Shown: positions 6,477-10,544 of the stretch, piece after piece | Position numbering within the stretch: position 1 is the stretch's first letter | Layout: each line of letters opens with the position of its first letter | Assembly: GCA_947177935.1 (NCBI GenBank) | Contig: CAMWWG010000019.1 | Coordinates: forward strand, 1 to 10,544 | Reading direction: 5' to 3' | DNA length: 10,544 nucleotides | DNA from: an uncultured Ruminococcus sp. | Lineage (GTDB): Bacteria; Bacillota; Clostridia; Oscillospirales; Ruminococcaceae | Notes under the pieces: generated by a model | What the model was told of the DNA's origin: nothing | The model's database searches: none | What the model saw: the letters and a program-made list of their open reading frames with translations, nothing else | Translations under genes and position numbers: made by a program

Positions 6477-7371
6477 TGGTGTACATTATCTTGTCGGACA
6501 AGGTATCGAAAATATCTGGAAAAATCGCATGATGGCGTTTGCCTCATTCTGCGCCCTGCTTGTTTCTCTGGTTCTGGTCGGAATTTCCATCCTGGCATAT
6601 CAGAATCTGGATTCGATGATCGGCGGTGCGGAGTCTCAGAATGAAGTGATTGTTTATCTGGATGAAGACACCAGTGCGGACGAAATTAACCAGATCGGCA
6701 ATGAAATTTATCAGATGCAAAACATTGCGGATGTGATGTTTTATTCCAAAGAAGAAGCCTATCAGGATTGGGAAGACCAGATGGCGGATTATGGTATTTT
6801 GTTTGAATCACTTGGCGATGACAATCCCCTGATTGATTCATTCCGGATTCAGGTGAAAGACATTCGTTATATGAATAAGACGGTTTCTCAGCTGGAGCAC
6901 CTGGATCATATCTACAAAGTCCGTGCGCCGTACGATTTTGTAGCGATTGTGACACAGCTCCGGACGATTCTGACATGGGTCATGAGCGCCCTGATTCTGG
7001 CAATGATTTTCGTTTCGATTGTGATTATTTCAAATACTGCCCGGACAAGCGTGTATTCCCGCCGGGAAGAAATCCAGATCATGAAATATGTCGGCGCAAC
7101 AAACGCATTTATTCGTCTGCCGTTCTTCATTGAAGGCATGATTACGGGATTTTTCGCAGGGTGTGGCGCACTGGTGATTACCTGGGTTGTATATGACGCT
7201 GTTTCAGGAGTTTTGCAGAATCAGGTGGCATTGCTGAACGTGATCGGCGTCGGGAGTATGATCCGATTTGATGCGATTTATCTGCCCGTGGCATTTGCGT
7301 ATCTGCTCGGCGGTGCGCTGCTTGGCGCAGTCGGGAGTGCGCTGAGCACAAGAAAATATATCAATGTATAA
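6466..7371 (+). CDS. ftsX: Cell-division membrane protein FtsX
   Basis: FtsX is the membrane half of FtsEX. Its large external loop contacts the coiled coil of a peptidoglycan hydrolase or its activator. The 301-aa product has the expected four-helix layout: TM1 about 22-46, an extracytoplasmic domain about 47-165, TM2 168-190, TM3 219-241 and TM4 271-293. The short cytoplasmic stretch after TM2 contains SRREEIQIMKYVGATNAFI (198-216), a hallmark of FtsX-type permeases. A TTG at 6442 could extend the frame by eight residues. However, ATG 6466 has GGAG (6452-6455) 10 nt upstream and gives the usual N terminus, so I chose it. It starts inside ftsE. The following M23 gene encodes the likely partner hydrolase. 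Confidence 0.95.
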   Translation: MKVSGVHYLVGQGIENIWKNRMMAFASFCALLVSLVLVGISILAYQNLDSMIGGAESQNEVIVYLDEDTSADEINQIGNEIYQMQNIADVMFYSKEEAYQDWEDQMADYGILFESLGDDNPLIDSFRIQVKDIRYMNKTVSQLEHLDHIYKVRAPYDFVAIVTQLRTILTWVMSALILAMIFVSIVIISNTARTSVYSRREEIQIMKYVGATNAFIRLPFFIEGMITGFFAGCGALVITWVVYDAVSGVLQNQVALLNVIGVGSMIRFDAIYLPVAFAYLLGGALLGAVGSALSTRKYINV

Positions 7372-7411
7372 TTAAAAAATAGTTTTAAAATTTTAAATTT
7401 TATTAAATTTT

Positions 7412-7450
7412 GGAGGAGAGTGAGTTTCTGCTTTTTGCAGATCAGATTTT
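7412..7450 (+). promoter_or_regulatory. M23 gene leader with displaced Shine-Dalgarno and small hairpin
   Basis: GGAGGAG (7412-7418) is the strongest ribosome binding motif in the window but lies 32 nt before the only usable in-frame start, ATG 7451. An in-frame stop at 7421-7423 excludes any start nearer to it. Between them, TCTGC (7427-7431) and GCAGA (7437-7441) form a 5-bp stem with a TTTTT loop, which would cut the effective distance to about 17 nt. A CTG at 7428, 9 nt from the motif, would open an 8-codon frame whose TGA overlaps ATG 7451 as ATGA. Confidence 0.5.
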
Positions 7451-9199
7451 ATGAGTATTTCAACATGGAAAAAGGCGCTTGCAGTATGTCTGGCTGCTGT
7501 CACCGTATTTGCGACAGCACAATCCGCCGGACGAGGGGAAATGACAGCTTGTGTATCTGCATCCGCAGCAACCATTGCAGAGCTGGAAGCCAGAAAACAG
7601 GAAAATCACAAAAAAATTCAGGCGTGTGAAAGCAAACTTGCAGAATTCTCCGAAAGTGAGAAGAAAAGTAAGGCATATCAGGCGGCTTTGCAGGATAAAA
7701 TTGACGTATTACAAAGCAACATGCAGATTCTGGACACGGAATTAGAAGATGTCAAGAAAAAAATTTTTGCACTGGATCTGGATATTTCTTCGATGGAGCA
7801 GACCATCCAGGAACAGCAAGCCCGGATTGAAAAGGGACTGGAAGAATTCAAGCTCCGTCTCCGTGCCATGTATGTCAACGGCAGTGACAGCCTGGCATCT
7901 GTACTGGTCGGCGCAACGGATTTTTATGATTTATTATCCAAATATGAAGTAATTTCCTGTGTGGCAAAGCATGACAATGAACTTGTCAATGACCTCAAGC
8001 AGGAACTGGAATCTTACAATGAAAATTTAGAACTGCTGGAATCCCAGAAAGCAGAACAGGAACAGGCGCAGGCGGAGAAGAAAGAAAAACAGTCCGAAAT
8101 GCAGGCATCCATGCAGGAACTCCGGGATGCTTATGCGGATTCTGAAGCAGAACAGGAGCGTCTGGCATTAGAGAAAGCGTCTGCGAATAAGACAATTGCA
8201 GAACTGGAAGAAGATAACAAGCTTGCGGAACAGGCAGAGGCGGAAATCCAAGAACAGATCCGCCGTGCAGATGAAGAACGCCGAAGAAAAGAGTCTGAAG
8301 AAGCTGAAAAAGCATTACAGCAAACTACAGTTTCCGCAAATTCTGATTCTAAAAATACAACCAGAGTGTTTGTCAAGAGCACAGTAAAAGATACCACACA
8401 GACCACGACGCAGACAAAAACAGAATCAGAATCGGCAACACAGTCCCGGAAATCCGGCGTAGAGGATGCACCTGGGACAGCGCCGGTGATGTTCACCAAA
8501 CCTGCGGACACAAGCACAACGGAAGTTGCAACGATTGCAGAGACGAAAGCCATGACAATCGCAACAACTGTTGCAAAAACTACAAAGATCACGACAACTA
8601 CCACAACAACGACAAAACCGACAACAAAATCCACAACAACAACGACTACGACGACGGAGGCATTGCCGCCTGTGACGGCGCCGGAAATTCCGGCAACAGT
8701 GCCGCCAACGGAAATGGTAACAGAACCGGTGACGGAAACCATAACTGAAACAGTCATGGAAGCCTATGATGAATCCACGTTCACGTGGCCTTGCCCCGGA
8801 TATTATTATATTTCCAGTGGATTCGGCAGCCGTTGGGGGACAAATCACAAGGGAGTTGACATTGCGCAGAACGCCGGGGCGGACGCTGTAGCATCCCGTG
8901 CCGGGAAAGTCATCAAAGTCAATACAAGCTGTACACACAATTACGGCAAGAACAAGAACTGCTGCGGCAATGGTTACGGCAATTATGTCCTGATTGACCA
9001 TGAAGACGGGACATATTCCACGATGTACGCACATTTGCAGACGGTTCTGGTATCCGTGGGCGATTATGTGGAAAAAGGACAGACGATCGGTTATGTCGGT
9101 ACGACCGGACATTCTACAGGGTATCATCTGCATTTTGAAATCCGTAAGGATGGCACGGCTGTGAATCCGGATAGTTACTTAAATTATGAATTAGATTAA
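7451..9199 (+). CDS. Secreted coiled-coil M23 (LytM-type) peptidoglycan hydrolase
   Basis: This is a probable partner hydrolase of FtsEX that cuts peptide cross-bridges outside the membrane. The 582-aa product has a signal peptide (basic STWKK at 4-8, then hydrophobic ALAVCLAAVTVFA, cleavage probably between 25 and 40) and a long Glu/Lys/Gln-rich coiled coil (about 40-290). That coil includes the CwlO/PcsB-like block LRLRAMYVNGSDSLASVLVG (135-154) and DFYDLLSKYEVIS (157-169). A Thr-rich linker follows (about 290-440), then the M23 domain (445-582). The zinc and catalytic set is complete: His466 and Asp470 (NHKGVD), His528 (YAHL), His559 and His561 (HLHFE). A Cys-bearing insertion (Cys494, Cys504, Cys505) sits inside the peptidase fold. 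The start is forced by an upstream stop. It lies 79 nt after ftsX and ends at a terminator. Which bond it cuts is unknown. Confidence 0.92.
   Translation: MSISTWKKALAVCLAAVTVFATAQSAGRGEMTACVSASAATIAELEARKQENHKKIQACESKLAEFSESEKKSKAYQAALQDKIDVLQSNMQILDTELEDVKKKIFALDLDISSMEQTIQEQQARIEKGLEEFKLRLRAMYVNGSDSLASVLVGATDFYDLLSKYEVISCVAKHDNELVNDLKQELESYNENLELLESQKAEQEQAQAEKKEKQSEMQASMQELRDAYADSEAEQERLALEKASANKTIAELEEDNKLAEQAEAEIQEQIRRADEERRRKESEEAEKALQQTTVSANSDSKNTTRVFVKSTVKDTTQTTTQTKTESESATQSRKSGVEDAPGTAPVMFTKPADTSTTEVATIAETKAMTIATTVAKTTKITTTTTTTTKPTTKSTTTTTTTTEALPPVTAPEIPATVPPTEMVTEPVTETITETVMEAYDESTFTWPCPGYYYISSGFGSRWGTNHKGVDIAQNAGADAVASRAGKVIKVNTSCTHNYGKNKNCCGNGYGNYVLIDHEDGTYSTMYAHLQTVLVSVGDYVEKGQTIGYVGTTGHSTGYHLHFEIRKDGTAVNPDSYLNYELD
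8591..8656 (+). repeat. Duplicated Thr-8 tract in the hydrolase linker
   Basis: Two runs of eight threonines (residues 381-388 and 395-402) flank KPTTKS. The Thr codons are mixed (ACA, ACG, ACT, ACC), so the tract is kept by selection on protein composition and is not a fresh single-codon expansion. Thr/Pro-rich linkers commonly space a catalytic domain through the wall and may be glycosylated; glycosylation here is a guess. Confidence 0.75.
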
Positions 9200-9246
9200 T
9201 TAGATTATAATTTTAAAAAAATAAAAATAGTAGAATAGCAATCAGC

Positions 9247-9283
9247 ATAGGGATGGGAAAAACGCCTGTCCCTGTTTTGATTT
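9247..9283 (+). terminator. Rho-independent terminator after the M23 gene
   Basis: ATAGGGATGGG (9247-9257) pairs with CCTGTCCCTGT (9265-9275) over 11 positions, three of them G-U wobbles, around the 7-nt loop AAAAACG. TTT, GA and TTT follow immediately. It is the best terminator in the window and should end the ftsEX-hydrolase transcript. Confidence 0.8.
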
Positions 9284-9292
9284 CTGAATAAA

Positions 9293-9326
9293 TGCAAAAA
9301 TAAAATTTAAAATACTATAATATAAT
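9293..9326 (+). promoter_or_regulatory. Candidate promoter for the S41 protease gene
   Basis: A perfect TATAAT (9316-9321) runs into a second overlapping TATAAT (9321-9326). The -35 at 17-nt spacing is weak (TGCAAA, 9293-9298). It lies directly after the terminator and 31 nt before the protease start, which fits independent transcription. AT-rich sequence can produce such -10 boxes by chance. Confidence 0.45.
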
Positions 9327-9356
9327 TTAAAATTATCCTGAAAGGAGCTGAATCTG

Positions 9357-10544
9357 ATGAAGTCTTACACGGATTCTGAAAAACAGAAAACATATCATAG
9401 TCCGGTGATTCCCACGTCAATTGGTGTGACTGTCACTGCCTGCCTGATTACGGCACTGGCTGTGTGTCTGCTCACATTACTGTTTGTCCGGAAAAATTTC
9501 AGCAAATACACGAGACTGGAAGAACTGGATGCTTACATCCAGAAAAATTATTATCTGGATCTGAATGACGAGGATCAGGAAAAAATGATTGATAACATGC
9601 TCAAAGGCTATGTTGCCGGACTTGGCGATAAATATTCCCAGTATCTGACACCCGAAGAATACGAGGGATTTTTAACGAAAGAATCCGGGAAGACTGTCGG
9701 CATCGGCGTGACGGTGGTGCAGGGAGAAGACGGTTATCCAGAAATTCTGGAAGTTCAGGAGAATTCTCCGGCACAGGAATCCGGTTTGCAGGTCGGGGAT
9801 ATTATCACTGCTGTGGATGGGATGGATGTTCTGGAAGTTGGCTACACAGAATCTATTGCGAATATTAAGGGAGAAGAAAATACAACCATTAAAATTACGG
9901 TTCTCAGGGAAAATTCCAGTCTGGATTATGAAATTACCCGGAAGACATTTGACATTGCCACGGCACAGGGGGAGATGCTGGACAATCAGATCGGCTATAT
10001 CCGGATCACGAATTTCCGGGAGAATACAGTTGATCAGTTTCTGACTGCACTGGAAGAATTGAAAAACGACGGTGCACAGGGATTTATTTTTGATGTCCGG
10101 GATAACGGCGGCGGTCTGCTGAATTCTCTTGAAAAAATGGTAGATCCGCTCTTGCCGGAGGGAATTATCGCAACGGCCACCTATCACGGCGGCAGGACAG
10201 AAACGGTTGTGGAATCCGATCCGGAAGAACTGGATTTGCCAATGGTTGTGCTTGTCAATGGGAATTCAGCGAGTGCGGCGGAATTATTTTCTGCATCGCT
10301 TCGAGATTTTAAGCAGGCGAAATTAGTCGGAACACAGACTTACGGCAAAGGAGTCATGCAGGTGACAGCCCGGACGGATGACGGCGGCGGTTTGTCCTTG
10401 ACCGTTGCAACTTATCAGACCTCACGTTCCGAATGTTATCAGGGTGTTGGATTAGAACCGGATGTCATTGTAGAATTGCCGGAGGGCTTTGCCATTGGCT
10501 TATCAGACCGGGAAGACGACACACAGCTTGCAGCAGCAATGGAG
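9357..10544 (+). CDS. Membrane-anchored S41 carboxy-terminal processing protease (3' end outside window)
   Basis: This CtpA/CtpB-like serine protease cuts substrate proteins outside the membrane. The frame is open from ATG 9357 to the window edge (396 codons, no stop), so the gene is cut by the window and not broken. Order: a short cytoplasmic N terminus, one hydrophobic helix (about 20-44) likely to act as an uncleaved anchor, a helical N-terminal segment with the motif GDKYSQYLTPEEY (90-102), a PDZ domain (about 113-185, with SGLQVGDIITAVDG at 142-155), and the S41 core. The catalytic dyad is visible as Ser306 in NSASAAE and Lys331 in TYGKG, 25 residues apart as in E. coli Tsp. AAAGGAG (9341-9347) lies 9 nt before ATG. 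In Bacillus, ctpB also lies beside ftsEX. A terminator upstream argues against obligatory co-transcription with the hydrolase gene. The substrate is unknown. Confidence 0.93.
   Translation, partial: MKSYTDSEKQKTYHSPVIPTSIGVTVTACLITALAVCLLTLLFVRKNFSKYTRLEELDAYIQKNYYLDLNDEDQEKMIDNMLKGYVAGLGDKYSQYLTPEEYEGFLTKESGKTVGIGVTVVQGEDGYPEILEVQENSPAQESGLQVGDIITAVDGMDVLEVGYTESIANIKGEENTTIKITVLRENSSLDYEITRKTFDIATAQGEMLDNQIGYIRITNFRENTVDQFLTALEELKNDGAQGFIFDVRDNGGGLLNSLEKMVDPLLPEGIIATATYHGGRTETVVESDPEELDLPMVVLVNGNSASAAELFSASLRDFKQAKLVGTQTYGKGVMQVTARTDDGGGLSLTVATYQTSRSECYQGVGLEPDVIVELPEGFAIGLSDREDDTQLAAAME

Noticed and set aside
7420..7629. A 69-codon plus-strand frame starting at GTG beside GGAGGAG
   Set aside because: The GTG is only one base from the end of the GGAGGA core, too close for initiation. 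The frame then runs out of phase through the signal peptide and coiled coil of the M23 gene and gives no sensible protein.
8131..8757. A 208-codon minus-strand open frame rich in Val
   Set aside because: It is the reverse-strand shadow of the Thr-rich linker: Thr codons ACN read as NGT, many of them Val or Ala-like codons in this frame. It has no ribosome binding site logic and no family resemblance, and it overlaps an unambiguous gene.
8426..9133. A 235-codon minus-strand open frame with many Cys and Arg
   Set aside because: It is another shadow of the same low-complexity linker and the M23 domain. The Cys/Arg richness comes from the complementary reading of repeated Thr codons, and no domain is recognisable.
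1..10544. A mobile element, phage, CRISPR array or defence island
   Set aside because: All genes are core cell-wall, translation or regulatory functions on one strand with normal lengths. There are no transposases, integrases, long terminal repeats or spaced direct repeats.

Overview
This window looks like an ordinary chromosomal stretch from a low-to-moderate GC Firmicute, most likely a Clostridia member of the Ruminococcus/Oscillospiraceae type. That assignment is inference. It rests on the Firmicute gene set (a DUF1934/YwiB protein next to argS, a PucR/CdaR-like regulator, and FtsEX next to a coiled-coil M23 hydrolase and an S41 protease), strong AAAGGAG-type ribosome binding sites, TTG starts, very AT-rich intergenic spacers between more GC-balanced genes, and a long Thr-rich linker in a secreted protein. 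All genes are on the + strand. I see no rRNA, tRNA, CRISPR array, insertion sequence, phage gene or other sign of horizontal transfer.

Layout. Bases 1-1924 hold ddl (D-Ala-D-Ala ligase) and murI (glutamate racemase), 9 nt apart. Together they make D-amino-acid building blocks of the peptidoglycan stem peptide. Bases 1925-4225 hold a small DUF1934/YwiB-like protein and argS, with AT-rich spacers of 85 and 77 nt. Bases 4226-4506 are the largest gene-free stretch (281 nt). It carries two perfect dyads and a cluster of TGTWAH hexamers ahead of a PucR/CdaR-like regulator (4507-5592). Bases 5593-5720 carry a palindrome and a long imperfect hairpin. Then come ftsE and ftsX (11-nt overlap), a secreted coiled-coil/Thr-rich/LytM (M23) peptidase, a rho-independent terminator, and the first 396 codons of a membrane-anchored S41 carboxy-terminal processing protease, which runs off the window.

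How the parts fit. FtsEX is an ABC-type membrane machine that, in other bacteria, switches on an extracellular peptidoglycan hydrolase through that hydrolase's coiled coil (CwlO in Bacillus, PcsB in Streptococcus, EnvC in E. coli). The M23 protein here has the matching coiled coil and an intact Zn-peptidase site, so 5721-9199 reads as a complete division/elongation hydrolase module. The S41 protease could process a cell-surface protein, but a terminator and its own -10 separate its transcription. The regulator in front of ftsE may sense an unknown ligand and control itself or the module.

I found no clearly novel system. The points most worth checking are the WalR-like hexamer cluster upstream of the regulator, the hairpin that would bury the Shine-Dalgarno of a longer FtsE form, the displaced Shine-Dalgarno of the M23 gene, and the Thr-rich linker with a Cys-containing insertion in the hydrolase.
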